Assembly (NCBI GenBank): GCA_023213395.1
Contig: CM041465.1
Coordinates: 222,153,741 to 222,217,740, forward strand
Direction of reading: 5' to 3'
Length of the DNA: 64,000 bases
From: Cycas panzhihuaensis
Taxonomy: Eukaryota; Cycadophyta
The translations under genes were made by a program, and so were the position numbers. The notes below the pieces were generated by a model that was not told the DNA's origin, searched no databases, and saw nothing but the letters and a program-made list of their open reading frames with translations. Of this stretch, positions 31,700-43,850 are shown piece after piece; positions within the stretch are counted from its first letter, which is position 1; every line of letters begins with the position of its first letter.

Positions 31700-32755
31700 C
31701 CGAATGAAGTAGGTAAGAGAAGCTCATACCTCTCGATTTGCCACACTTTAGAGTGGGAAAAACATTGCTAAATTTGCAGTGATATATGTATTGGCCTAAT
31801 ATGTAGCAGGACATGACTATAACAGTATGAGAATGTATAATATATGGCATATCAAATTCGACCAATAGGAATTTTGGATTATACACTCTACTTCCTATTT
31901 CATCACGACCATGGGAGAGCATCTTTATGGATATCCTTGGAGGACTACCACATACCAAAAATGGTATGCATTATTTATTTATTGTTGTTGATTGATTCAG
32001 TAAAATGGTGATGTTGATTCCTTATAGGAAGATATATACAGGAGAAGACATAGCTAGATTATTTTTCTAGCATGTTTGGAAGTATTTTGGGCTTCCCAAC
32101 TCAATCATTTCTAATCAAGATTATAGATTTTAAAGCTATTTTTGGCAAAAACTTTGGGGAATGATGGACATGAAGCTGAAGATGAGCACGACCTTTCATC
32201 CTCAAATAGAAGGCTAGAATGAAGTCATTAATAGGACATTGGTATAGTTGTTATGAGGATACAATGCTAAGCATTCTAAGACTTAGGATGGAAGTCTCCC
32301 ACACCTGTAATTTGCCCTCAATAGAGCTATCTATAGCTCAACTCAGAAATCATCATTCAAGGTATGTTTGGGATTTCTACCTATAAGTCCATTTGATTTA
32401 GAATTTTTAGCTTAACTTACTGCAAGAAATGAAAAGGAGGAAGAAGAATAAGAGAAGGCATAAAGATTCTTGGAAAGAGTTAGAAAAAATCATCAACAAG
32501 TTGAGGAGCAGTTTTCAAAATCTTAAAAGAAATATAAACAAAGGCATGATGTATATAAAACCAACCATTCCTTCAAGGAAGGAGATAGACTTTGGTTACA
32601 TCTTAGCAAAAAAAGATTGCAAGGTGAAGGTAAAAAGTTGAAGCCTATATGTTATGGTCATTTTTTAATATTAACAAAGATTGGGAAAAATGCTTTTTAG
32701 CTTGAACTTCTAGAGTTCATGAAGATGTATTTAATCGTGAACATTGAGAATCTAA
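31700..32755 (+). pseudogene. Integrase of element J
   Basis: HHCC region near 31715-31840, then FMDILGGLPHTKNGMHYLFIVVD (first catalytic aspartate, about 31925), the second aspartate region degraded to SNQDYRF near 32110, and FHPQIEGxNEVINRTL near 32194 for the glutamate. The GPY/F-type C-terminus reads FKEGDRLWLHLSKKR near 32573. Several stops. Confidence 0.85.
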
Positions 32756-32759
32756 AGAT

Positions 32760-33010
32760 GTTTGAGACATCTATGCTGGTGAAGACAGATTTCCATATTT
32801 GCCAAATCTATAGGAGTTGTAGGTGGAGAAAGAAGAACTAATGTAAAATAATTGCATTCGTCAAAAGAAGAAGACCAAGACTAGAAGAGGCATAATTGAG
32901 TCCTTTAGGATTGTAGAGAAAGGACAAGTGCCAATTAAAGCAAAACGATACAACAAGGAAAAGGGAAAATTAAATTCCCTAATTTATAACTATAATGTTC
33001 ATGAGGCTAT
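32760..33010 (+). pseudogene. Chromodomain-like C-terminal tail of element J pol
   Basis: After integrase the frame reads EDRFPYLPNL, then KKKTKTRRGIIESFRI, KGQVPIKAKRYNKEK. In plant chromoviruses the tail has a basic stretch followed by V-K-W-K-G-x-P-x-x-E-A-x-W. The resemblance (ESFRIVEKGQVPIKAKRYNKE) is plausible but the aromatic residues are changed. Confidence 0.45.
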
Positions 33011-33031
33011 GAACTCCTAAAAAAGGAGTTC

Positions 33032-34073
33032 TGATCCATTTTTAGATCGATTAATGTCATAATACTCTTCTAAATGAGTATAAAATGCATTGGCAATATT
33101 TATTTTTATGTTTCTAACCTTTATTTAGTAAAAAAATATCATTTAGATGATTAGAAAAAAGGTAATTTTGGTATAACCTATCATTACCAATAATATAACT
33201 AGATGATCTGTCAGTGTAACTAAACAGTTTATTGGTGCAACCAGACAATCTGTTAGCATAACTAGACAATTTATCGGTGCGACCAAAAAAGGATAAACAA
33301 TTGGAAAAATAGATTTTAACGTAGGAAAAAGGTTCTATTTAGCACAAAAATTTAGGAGGATGTTCGTACATAATAGAAGAAAGAAAATGTAGTTTAAAAT
33401 GGATTTTAATTAGTTTCTAATGGATCAAATGACAAGTTGAAAAACTAAAATAAAAAATTTAATTTTGTAAGAAACGAACATGATAGAGTCTTAAATTCAC
33501 CTAGATCTCTCTAGAAATCAGAGAGGGACACCCAACAACTGTAGACATAGTAGAGGAGCAAGAATCATGGAGAAATAATGTAGTGGCTTCTTAAATAAAA
33601 AGAATATTTCTAAACTAAAGACTGCATAGGAGAAATATAGGTGTAGAGGAAAAACAGACGGGAAGGAGTAAAAGAAAAGTGCCTAGATCTATTTGTGAGG
33701 CATTAAAGAAGCCTCCAAAGGCTCAAACATAGCTAAAGGAGGAAGAAAACCAACCGTAGCAGTCCAAGGAAGATGTCCAAGTAGAAATCTTCTCCAAGAA
33801 AGGGTTTGTGGTTGAACAATAGCTAAATCTTCATACATAAATTATTGGTAAAGGTACCAGAGAGTACGCAGTAGCCTAAAATATGCCCAACACACATTCC
33901 TCTACTTCCAAAATGCTATAGTAGTCTTATTCATGTTTAGTAGAGTGCAAAAAATATAAAATTTTTGTAAGAAAATCAAAATATTTTCAAATATAATGTG
34001 GCATACTATATATTATTCTAAAATTTATTTGAATTAGACTAACTTTTCACTTTTTTTATTTAAATTTGAATAA
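33032..34073 (+). repeat. 3' LTR of gypsy element J
   Basis: Collinear with 27246-28315, following a purine-rich tract AAAAAAGGAG. Carries the 21-bp repeat at 33193-33290 with more decayed units. Confidence 0.8.
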
Positions 34074-34430
34074 TTTCTAATGTAATTTTATATATTAAAG
34101 GAATTTAGAAGATTGCATTTTTGCCTAAAAACTTTATATTTTTAATTACTAAAAATGTATTTTTCACTATGAAATTATAATTTTCACTGGCTAATAATTA
34201 AAAAAAAAAGTGTTTAAAATAAAATAATAAAATAGACTTACTTTTGTGATCTGTGATACAAGTTATCAAGAGAATAGAGACTAGAGAGAATGAGGGATTA
34301 ACCATAGGGATGCTCATGGGTGCACTATTTATGATCAATTATAAGACTTTACAATGATGTAGGTTGATGTGGATGAGAAAATTAATCCAACTAGTAATGG
34401 AGTACAAAATCCTATATGATTTCATTAGCT
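34074..34430. other. AT-rich spacer, nothing recognised
   Basis: About 350 bp of AT-rich DNA with runs of A (34200-34210) between J's 3' LTR and the plant-mobile-domain-like frame. No repeat partner or gene is visible. Confidence 0.5.
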
Positions 34431-34434
34431 ACTA

Positions 34435-35535
34435 GGTTCCTAAGATAATGTATTTAGAGTACAAGGGATAACTGATATACAAATTATTCCTTGAGATATT
34501 GGGAGGATCCTTAGGGTCAATTGGCATGGATAAGAGGTCAGGTTCAACATAGTCATAGATGATAAGTCCCATGAGGCATACATCTAGTATTCTAACAAGA
34601 TTTATGGACTAGTTTGGGCCTCATGGGATTTCTTTAAAGAGCATGAGGATAACTAAGGGGATTTCAGTATTGAGGAAGATGATTACTTTGATCATCATCT
34701 TTAGGATTACCAGAACTCAAAACTTCATAGGAGTCCCTACTTGGTTTGTTGGAGTTATTAGATTATGTGAGGAAGGGATGAGGATGAACTGGGGATAATA
34801 TATTTCAGATAACATGAGTCTCCAACTTTCCTAGATTAGGAGACATGGTTGTGGAGGATTTTCTTATAGTTCCATCCTCATGTGCTAGATGTTTAACCAT
34901 ATCCTATTGATAAGACCAATAAGGGCACTAGGTGAGTTGACCATTATAGATCCAGGGATGAATATATGTCATATGAGGTCCTAGATTCATAATAGACTAG
35001 AAATTATGGAAAGAAGCACTTATAGCCCTCTCTTGAGTAGGATGATGAGGAGACAATTGGTGGTAGACCCATATGAGGGGCTTCTAGCATGGAGAATGAG
35101 GTGGATGTGGCTAAGAGGCTTTGACAAAGAGACCTAATGTTACTTTAGGAGGTAGAGAGAGAAGCAAAGGGAGAGGATAGGAAGCTCATTAATAGGGTAG
35201 CCAAGGAGGGAGAGGGGAGGTAGCTAGAGAGGGAGGAGTGAGGGGTAAGAGGAGGAGGGATGTGGTTTAAGAGTTAGGAGAAGTGAGTGGTGGTAGAGAT
35301 GCTTCTATACAGAGCATGAATCTAGGATCGACTAAGGGCCAAGGAGCCATTAGAGAGGAGGATAGAGAGGGAAGAGAAGATCTTTCCTAATAGCCATTAG
35401 GGGAGGTAGGAGCATATTCAATAGAGGGTGTGATAATAAAGCCATTATGAGGAGCTTATCCAAGAGAAAGACCATAACCATTAGGTATTTCTTTTATTCT
35501 CTATAAAATTAGGCATTGTTAATTACACATACACA

Positions 35536-35593
<58 letters not shown>

Positions 35594-36060
35594 TATAGAT
35601 ATATATGGTTATCTATTCTTTATTTGATAATAAGCTAATCACAACCTTATTGATTTGATAGGTGAGATGACCTTGACCCTATCTAAGATACAAAGGGTAT
35701 TAAACATTCTATTGCCTCATGGAACCTTGTCAATAGATTCACTAGTGTGTTAAGCAAATAACTAGTATTTACTCGAGGACTAGAATAAGTACTTTGGCTC
35801 ATATTAGGAGACGATGATGGAGTTAAGGCTTTAAGAGACTGAGCTTCATGAAGTTGAGGATAAGAGGCATTATCTTAGGAGGATGACCCTTGTGTAGGTA
35901 GGTAGGAGAGTGACTCCATCAGAGAGCACCATGATATAATAGGTTAAACAGTAGCCTCCCGAGAGGGAGTTAACCCATGGGCACATACTAGCTCATCATG
36001 AGAGATGGGAGATAGGAGGAGGACAGGGAGGATCTCATCACCCATCATAGGGGTGAACAT
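34435..36060 (+). pseudogene. Decayed frame with plant-mobile-domain-like start, antisense to element I
   Basis: Plus-strand coding-like remnant. Near 34444-34515 it reads NVFRVQGITDIQIIP, a stop, DIGRILRVNWHG, which fits the pattern F-x-x-x-x-x-T-(I/V)-x-L-x-D-(I/V)-x-x-(I/L)-x-x-(L/V)-x-x-x-G of the plant mobile domain (PMD). Acidic and then very charged, probably coiled-coil stretches follow (35060-35390). The CA microsatellite interrupts near 35525-35590, and a possible second part runs 35640-36060. It lies 3' of element I's pol on the opposite strand, as does the frame at 44395-45250 relative to H. PMD assignment is by motif only. Confidence 0.45.
35525..35590 (+). repeat. CA microsatellite
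   Basis: A run of CA with a few TA interruptions at its left end, passing into GATATAGATATATAT. Confidence 0.95.
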
Positions 36061-36994
36061 ATTTTATACAGAGAGGAGATGAGGGGTAGAGATAGATATT
36101 TTGTAGAAAATTTGAAGGGGGTCCCATGATGATTATATATCATGATGACTATGTATTCCATTTCATATTTATATATACTTATCTTTTTATCCATGTTTTT
36201 TAAAAAATATGTGAATGGAATATTGATTCTAATCTCATTCTCCTCCCTTCCCCACCCTCCCATTCCCATTTGTTTTATTATGTACAATAAAGATATATGC
36301 TCATCATTATGACTAAGTAGAAAAACATATAAAGGTTTTTCTTTTCTTAAATTTCTATTTTTTTGTCATTTTTCTTTAGTATGTACATGGTAGTTTATAC
36401 TCATTTTAGAGTAAAAGGGGTCCTAAAAAGAAAGACAAAAGGAATGCTAAAGTCGGAAAGATATACTAAAGGGTAGGAGGGAGTAGATGGAAAAGATTGA
36501 TAATTCCATTCTCATAAACTTAAAATCACTTGAAGAACATCAAGCGATAACAAGTTTATAAAAATAGAATATATAATTACATAGGCCACCATTAAGAGGA
36601 AGCCTAATATAATTTATATGATACCTAAGAAAGATTATATGGATATAGACCATTCTAAGAGAAACTTGAAAGACATGTGCCCATATAATATCTTTGGAAA
36701 GAAATTGGTTGTTTATGAAATTAAGAGGAACACTCACTTGGTAAACAACTAGCCTCCCAAGTATGTAAGATTCCTACTTAGCCCCTTTTAGGGGTAAGAG
36801 GCTTCAAGGGACTTGTCCCTTACTAAGATCCCCCTCAGTGCATGATTCCCACATGGGTCTATCTATTCTAATACTTTTTCTTATTTTTAAGTTTATCTAC
36901 CTCACCTCCTTAAGACCTATATCTCTTTAAAATCTTTAGTGTGTACTCTTTATAGAGTGGTAGTTTAGACGTATTCTAGAGTGGTACCCCCAAC

Positions 36995-37440
36995 ATAAGA
37001 TAGGAGTTAGCCAAGATAATTGTCTAGAATAGAAGAAACTAAGGCATCAACTTTAACATTAAGAACCTATGGAATATGTTGGATAATGACTGAAGAGAAT
37101 GAGGACATCAATAGTGAAGCTTGATCATAAAGAGCATAAAGCTACGAGGAATGAATCTAACAGACATAACCAATTAATAAATAATGACCTAAGAATTAGA
37201 GTATATGGTAATGAAACCATGATAAAATTATAACACATCAGATAAAACTCCTATGATAACAGAATAATCAACTACATTATTAGTTACCCTAGGTAAGAAT
37301 AAACTAATAGATATAAAGAGATTCTCAAATTGATCATATATCACCCATGCAATAACAGATGGTCCTGGGTTATCCCTACTACCTCTATTGGTAAATATAC
37401 TTAATGCCATAGAGGAATAGGAACCAAGACCTAGAGACAA
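36995..37440 (-). pseudogene. Archaeal-type RNase H (aRNH) remnant downstream of element I integrase
   Basis: Minus-strand frame 37228-37440 contains LSIFTNRGSRDNPGPSVIAW, the signature of type I RNase H of the archaeal/plant kind (F-x-D-G-A-S-R-G-N-P-G-P), with catalytic D changed to N and G to D. VTNNVVDYSVIIGVLSDVL follows (normally TNNxAEYxAL, so the catalytic E is D or lost). Past 37228 other frames keep an INQL stretch and a VDALV stretch corresponding to the D-S-x-L and A-D-x-L-A end motifs. It lies about 1 kb downstream of the integrase stop. The domain is known as an extra RNase H in plant Tat gypsy elements. Confidence 0.75.
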
Positions 37441-38443
37441 AGTGATTAATGAAGGAAAAGTATGAGAATCAATTAGTGAGGAGCTAGAGACAAATTATGG
37501 TTAAATAGTTTTAACTATAAGGGGATAAAGGTAATATCATTATTAGGATAACAATAAAAAATGAAAAGATGTCAAGTAGGTTTTAATTGCAATTGAGATT
37601 ATGATGGAACTATATAGTTGGATCTAAAATTCCTAATTGACCCACCCAAATGAACCCAACATATAGTAAATATAGTTGGGGATAAAGCCATCATGTGACT
37701 TGCCCTGAATAGCAAGCAGATGGTAGAAATGAAATAATAGTTTTTCATACCTCTTTTTTTTAACTCATTTTGCTTTTTTTGGATACTAATTTTCTAATAT
37801 TTACATGAGAAAGACTCTTAGAATCCTCTAATTATGAAATATCTTTTCTTAATATAGTAAGGATTACTTCTTTTTAATGAAACTAGTGTAAAAGGATGTC
37901 GACCAAACTCCTCAAAGGTTGAACTACAAGAAATAAAAGAGGAACTCTAAATCATGATGTCTCCAAATATAATAGGGAAGGTGGAAGAATGAGTATTCAC
38001 CTTGGGAGTGCAGTAAAGGAAACTAAGAATTATAAATGAATGAAAATAGGTGATATATAAATAAAGAGGATCCTTTATGATGGAGGATAAAGATGGAAAA
38101 CTAATCAAGTGACTCACACACTAACTAAAGTTGAAGAATTAGGTTCTGATTGAAATATAACTATCAAGGATAAAGTTAGGGGCCTAACTTCTCCTTTGAG
38201 CATGAAACTCAAAAGAGAACCTAAAGAAAAAGAGATAGAAGATGTAAATAGTAGAGGAGAGGTTCTAACAACCAATGCCTATGTCTGAGAAGGGACAACA
38301 ACCTTACATGATCAAAAGAATGTCATCTTACGAACTCAATAGATTGTAGAAATGATAAAGAAAGATATTATTTGTAGTTTAAACTCATCATACAATATGG
38401 TTTTTGGAGTTCTAGTTAAACCTTATTATAGAGACATATACTA
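37441..38443 (-). other. Spacer between element I integrase and aRNH
   Basis: About 1 kb of AT-rich sequence. Short frames on the minus strand have no recognised domain. Probably part of the same element, since integrase and aRNH have the same strand. Confidence 0.45.
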
Positions 38444-39540
38444 TTATGCATAAAACTTCCTTAAGAATTGTGAATTGATAGGTTTCTTAAGTTCTAAGCC
38501 TTCTAATATAGAGATTAAGAAAGTGCCATTTTCTAAGTCTTTAATGACCAAATATGGCCCCATTTATTTTGGTAAGAATTTATACTGCCTATCATGAAGG
38601 TATTCCAATTTCAATACTTTATCTCTTATATAGAATTTACAAGGTCTAAGTTATCTATTATAAGCAACTTGAATTATGGCTTTAGAAGACACATTATTTT
38701 CTAGTGTTATAAGGCAAGTTTTATTGACCTTCTTAGGCTCTAGGAGATATTTTTCTCTCTAGAAAATTTCATCGGTAAATTCTTTCAACAAAACATGTAA
38801 TAATGGAATTTTAACTTCTAAAGGAAGGATAGCTTCAACTTCGTAAACCAAGGAGAAGGGAACAATATTGATATCATTCCTAATTAAGGTTTGGCATGCT
38901 TATAGTGTAGGAAATAATTGTGTATGCCAATCATGATGTGAGTTGGCCATGGTCTTAACTTAGGTATGGGCTAAGATTTTATTAAATTCCTCCACTTGAC
39001 CATTCACTTGGGGGGTGGTATGGGCTAATAACCTATGTGTAATATGAAATTTATTATATAATTCACTTACATTTGGGTTATAAAATGAAGTACCATTATC
39101 TATAATAATAACGTCAGGGACCTCAAACCTATAGATAATATATTAAAAATAAATGTGGTAATAATTTTGTCTGTGGCTGATATCAAGGGAATAGCCTTAC
39201 TCCGCTTAGTAAAATATTCTATAGCAGTGATAATAAACTTATTCCCATTAGAGGATGGAGAAAAGATTTGCCTAATAAGGACTAAGCCCCATTGGGAAAA
39301 GGGCCAAAGAGAGACTATATATTTAAGTACTTGAGCAAGCTTATGGACCAACTTGGCATGTGATTAGAATTTTCTACATTTATGGATGTAAGCATGAGTA
39401 TATTTAAATAATGAAGGCCAGTAATATCCCATACAAAGGATACATTGGTCAATGGATTGATCCCCAAAGTGGCCTCCACATATTCCATCATGATATACCA
39501 CCAAAGTAGTATGAGCCTATTCAAGAGAAATACATCTTAA
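38444..39540 (-). pseudogene. Integrase of element I
   Basis: Minus strand. HHCC zinc region reads HDGICGGHFG and GYYWPSLFKYTHAYIHKC near 39500-39380. The core starts WPFSQWGLVLIRQIF in the frame 39100-39351, with SSNGNKFIITAIEYFTKRSKAIPL holding the first D region changed to E. The C-terminal GPYLVIKDLENGTF and FLRKFYA stretch ends at a stop at 38444. About half of the core is in broken frames. Confidence 0.82.
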
Positions 39541-39879
39541 CAAGACTCCATCAAATAAGCATTTATATAGAGTATCATCAAGTGAAAGATATTATTGAGC
39601 TATAACCCAGATTCTCTTTCTCTTCTTTGAAGAAGAAGGAATAAGGATGGTTTGATCATATAAATAAGATTTGATCTCTTTGTACTAAAGATCATTAGAA
39701 GGAATATGCTCAACTTAAAGGACATGTTCATCGAGAAACTTATCATCTACAATTTGATTATCATGGTTTGGTAATATGGCATTAACCATCATTTAGGCAA
39801 CAACTATTCCTTTTCAAGATTTTTGATTAACTATCTAAAAATCAAACTCCTATAACAAGAGTGTTCATTTCCTTAAACA

Positions 39880-40330
39880 ACTTATAAGATTTACCTTTGT
39901 TAAAAGGTATCTGATAAGATATGATTAAATAATAAAATTGTGGTATTACCCAAGAGATAATGATATAGCTTCTTAGTAGCAAAGACCAAGGAAAATCATT
40001 CTTTTTTGGTGGAAGGGTAATGAAGTTCCATAGCCATCAACATTTTACTAATAAAATAAATAGTCTGTTCTCTGTTAAAATTATCCTCTTAAGCTAACAT
40101 GCTGGCTAAATACTCTTTAGTGGAGGAGGTATATAAGATAAAAGTATTTCTAAATATAGGAGGGTTAAGGATAGGGGTCGAACCTAATGCTTGTTTTAGC
40201 TTATCAAAGAACTCTTCTGTATAAGAAGTCTAATTAAAAATGCATCCTTCTTTAACATATTTGTAAGGGATTTAACATCTAAAGCAAAGTTCCTAGTGAA
40301 ACACCTGAGAAAACCAAGTCTACTTAAGAA
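39880..40330 (-). pseudogene. Gypsy RNase H remnant of element I
   Basis: Minus strand. FDKLKQALGSTPILNPPIF near 40200 is the connection, then a YTSSTKEYLASMLA stretch (normally D-A-S) and IYFISKMLMAMELHYPSTKKE near 40060, followed by KKLYHYLLG near 39960. No second RNase H lies between this and the integrase. Confidence 0.78.
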
Positions 40331-40399
40331 GGATTTGACTTGCTTTTGTGTCTAAGGGGGAGTCATTTCAATAATAGTCTTGAACTTATTTATGTCAAG

Positions 40400-40960
40400 T
40401 CTAATTCCCTTGTAAGAAACAATGTTTACTAACATCCTATCATATGTAACTGCAAAAACATATTTAGTCAAAATCAAGCAAAGGTACTATTTATGACATC
40501 TCTCAAAAGTTATTCTAAAGTCTTGAATATGATCTTACTATTATTAAGAGAGGGTAAGCATATTATCTAGATACACAATAATTATGTTACTAATCAGGTC
40601 ATAAAATATGAATACCATAACCCTTTGATACGTGGTTCTAAAATTTTTCAAACCAAAAGGCATGACTTTATAGACAAAAGTCCTCCAAAGAGTAGTAAAA
40701 GTTATTTTATGGTAGTCTTCAAGAGAAATAAGAATTTGGTTATAACTTGAGAAACCATCCATTAGGGACATAACCTCAAAGCCTACAGTTTGGTCCCAAA
40801 TTTGATAAAAAAAGGGAAGGGGGATGTTATCTTTAGGATAAATACAATTGATATCACAAAAGTCTATGCTTATTTGAATTGATCCATTTTTCTTAGCCAC
40901 TAGGACTATGTTTGATACCCATTGAGAGTAATAAAAAATTCCAATAAATTTATCTCTTAA
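40400..40960 (-). pseudogene. Reverse transcriptase of element I
   Basis: Minus-strand open frame of 118 codons (40544-40900): KKNGSIQISIDFCDIN (normally R-x-C-x-D-F-R-D-L-N), CIYPKDNIPLPF, MSLMDGFSSYNQI, ITFTTLWRTFVYKVMPFGLKN. The catalytic box at 40562-40573 reads YLDN instead of YxDD, a single G-to-A change that removes a metal-binding aspartate. Typical Tat/Athila RT by these motifs. Confidence 0.88.
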
Positions 40961-40999
40961 AATCTTTTCAATCTCTTTTTTTATTATAGTAGATAACCA

Positions 41000-42960
41000 A
41001 GGATGTAGAGGCCTTTACTTTTGGTGCTTAGGCTTAGCTCCAAGGATTGTAATGATATTATACACAACCACATTAGAATGGAGGCTATGTATATCACTAT
41101 AGTCCCATGTAAAAATGGAATTGAATTCCTGAAAGAGACACTTAAATTAGGAAATCTCTTTAGGGGAGAAATCAATCCTAACTTTAATTATCTTTGGAGT
41201 GTCACATAACTTGAAGTCAATGTTGATGGTGTACCCCACAAGCATAGTATTCCCTTTCTCAAAGTGAGAAGGGATAGGCTCTACCAATGAAACTAACTAT
41301 AGAGGTTGAGAAGGGCTAGTTAATGGAGAGTCTAAATGTATCTACTTTTAAAAACCTAGTTTATGATGGCATAAAGGAAGACTAGGCATATATATTCAGC
41401 CATGTGTTCAATAATTGCTTCATCATTTTCAAAATGATTCAAATAAAAAAGATCAATGAGGATAGAATTTTTTAATTTAGTGGAACGATGATGTGTAGAC
41501 CTTATAAGTGGGGAACCACTAAAAAAATGAATGATTATAAATAAAAAATGAAATTAATAATTGAGGAAACTTGGGTAAAAGGGATAGGATGATCCACAAA
41601 TTCCTAAGTTGAAGTGAATGCTTGCCTAAGATTATCTTGATTGACAGATGGATTATGACTAGAAAAGTTTATATGAACAAGAGGAGATAGAAAAGCTTGA
41701 GAAGAATCACGAGAAGGAAAAGAAATAATTGAGATTTTACTAATTTCTTAGACCTTTTTAGGTGATATTTATCTTATTTCAAGTAAAAGAGCAGGTAGAG
41801 TAGTCTCAATTTTAGGTAGCAAATCTAGGTGACTATGCAATAAAAGCTCCCTTTCATGTTTATTATGCCAATTGACAAAGAAAGGAGGATGAAGGAAAGA
41901 GGCTACCATGGATATAGGTATGATATTTGAAGGTGAAATCACTTGCCTAAGTAGAGGAGTGGTTGCCATGGAATTAATAATACTACCTCTAGCCACAAAT
42001 AGACACAACATTCATGAAAAATATCATTCATTCACAAGTAAATGGATATGAATAATTTCTTATGATGAAATAAATTGATTGTGAGAATGATCATCTTCTA
42101 AAGATTCTTCCTTTAGAAAAGGAAGAATAGTAAAAGGAGATATGGTTGCTTGAATGGTTTCTATGTGATTGGATGAGGAGGAAGAACCTAGTTCAAAAGA
42201 TATTTTTTTAACCATGTTAACATCTTTAGCTTAAACTTGAGGAGGAGCAGGGGTCTTAATGGTAAAGTATTATCCTAAACCTAGGGACTTCAAAAAATAT
42301 TTAGAAGAATTAGAAGATTTAGTAGGTTTTGTAATAGTTTTAATAAGAGGAACTGGCTACTTGATTAACTTTAGTTTATGTTTAACAATATTCAATTCTC
42401 CTTCATGGATGAACCAAAGTTCACCAAAAAGAGAGGAATATATGATAACCATTTAGGTGATCTAAGGTCCACTGAAAAGAATATTATACTCTAAATCAAG
42501 TTCAATAATAGTTAACTTGACTAAAACTATTTTTCCTTCTATTGTCAAAGGTAATGTGACTTGTCCAAGGGCAATCTTTTGATTTTTATCATACCCTTGA
42601 TAAATCCATTCACATATATTAAATACTAAAAATCTCTAAGTCTTCTATGAGAAAGAGAGGAATGACATTTATAGTTGAGACTTCATCAATGATAACTCAT
42701 CGGATATTTATATCATCTTTAGAAATTTCAATGTAAAAATATGGTATAGTATTAGGAGCATATTTAACTAGCATTAGCAAAGTAGATATGTCAAATGAGA
42801 GAGTATAACTAGGTGAAATGATAGGAGTAAGGATTCCTAATATGTTAAACAATAGTTGCCTTTATTGAGGGCAACATTTTAGTAGATTAATGACCAATAT
42901 CTTAGCAGGAATGGTCTTTAACTCTTTGACTAAGGAGAAAGATCCATCCTTTAAGCTAGA
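41000..42960 (-). pseudogene. Protease and linker region of element I
   Basis: Low-complexity coding remnant between gag and RT. H has the corresponding sequence at 53213-54103 and 60681-61133. For example, a motif rich in proline codons (minus strand, around 42240) has a counterpart near 61095. The frame 41769-42011 lies here. The aspartic protease should lie around 42500-42900 but I could not read its active site. Confidence 0.5.
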
Positions 42961-42969
42961 ATAAATGGA

Positions 42970-43830
42970 TTAAAGCCTAATAGGACAAGGCAAAATTGGT
43001 GACAAAGAGTTAGAATTTTTGGTGGATAAATCATTAGGTGATTTGGAGGGTCCTAAATTATTTGTGATCTCAACCATATTAATGGTCTTCTTAGTTTCTC
43101 CACCTTTATGGGATAGGCAAGTTTGATTGTTTGAATGTTTTCCTATAAGATTAGAAGAAGCAATTGATTTCTTATCTAGATCATCTTCCAAACTCTTGCT
43201 TTTCCTATTTTCTACTTGTTTTGCCTTGCCTTTTATTTTGTCTTTCTCTTTTTTTCTTTTATCATACTGAGGCACTGGGTCCTTATGCACTAACTAATAT
43301 TGGTTTGGTTTGCTTGGGTTGTGGGTCTTTGACTCATTAATTGAATAACATGGCATTGACTCTTATTGTGGGTGTCTACCTGGTGAAAGGAATACCACTG
43401 AGTCTTCCTTATGAGAGGAAAAGGAATACGTGGATTTTGGCATTTCTTTCCTTGAGTAAGTTGAATGACTTTGGCCTCCTGATTAGGGGTGTTAGAAGTA
43501 GGGTCATTAATGCATCATTTCATGTTAATGGCATGGTCTAAAGACCTAATTCATGATGTAAGGTGGTAATAGGTTGTCTAAAGGTGGGGAGATTTAAATG
43601 CTTGAGTCAATTGAGGAACTAACTTGCTAACCTTTTTAATGTCTACTTGGATCTCAAAGGTTTCATTTTTACATTTTATTGTTAAGAAAATCCTTAAAGA
43701 AACCTAATTATTTTTACCCTTAATTCTCCTTGAGACCGTTGGGGATAAATTGACCATTGGATTCATGAATGGACATAGCCATTAGGTCCAAAACTCATTA
43801 ATGGCTATTGTGTGACCCGATCTAGTGAGT
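42970..43830 (-). pseudogene. gag: gag C-terminal part of element I
   Basis: Minus strand. A strongly basic, lysine-rich frame (42970-43290) follows a zinc-finger-like stretch near 43337-43401 that reads QWYSFHQVDTHNKSQCHVI, fitting C-x2-H-x4-T-H-x4-C of Tat gag with the first C changed to Y. A stretch near 43560-43640 (LKRLASxFLNxLKHLN) may be capsid end. The rest is unreadable. Confidence 0.6.
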
Positions 43831-43850
43831 TCAACTTGCAAATTTATTTT

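Larger units (their letters stand above)
27246..34073 (+). mobile_element. Ty3/gypsy retrotransposon J, decayed, plus strand
   Basis: Long LTRs (about 27246-28315 and 33032-34073) flank gag, protease, reverse transcriptase, RNase H and integrase in gypsy order, with integrase last. A primer binding site TGGTATCAGAGC stands at 28323-28334. The RT has YLDDILIFS. After integrase comes a basic C-terminal tail resembling the chromodomain end of some plant chromoviruses. LTR edges are uncertain by some bases, so I could not confirm a target duplication. All genes carry many stops; cysteines of the zinc knuckle have turned to tyrosine. Confidence 0.85.
34435..43850 (-). mobile_element. Tat-like Ty3/gypsy element I, decayed, minus strand
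   Basis: On the minus strand: gag with a Zn-finger near 43337-43401, protease/linker, RT (40400-40960), gypsy RNase H (39880-40330), integrase (38444-39540), then aRNH (36995-37440) and an antisense PMD-like frame. I found no LTR pair, so both ends are uncertain. H at 45850-61133 is a second member of the same family in the same orientation. Integrase features (HHCC followed by WPFSQWGLVLI and an ATGMTPF-type region in H) are those of the Tat/Athila side of plant gypsy. Confidence 0.7.

Noticed and set aside
34435-36060. Host protein-coding gene
   Set aside because: The frame is broken by many stops, lies in a retrotransposon context and has a counterpart beside element H, so an element-borne gene is more likely.
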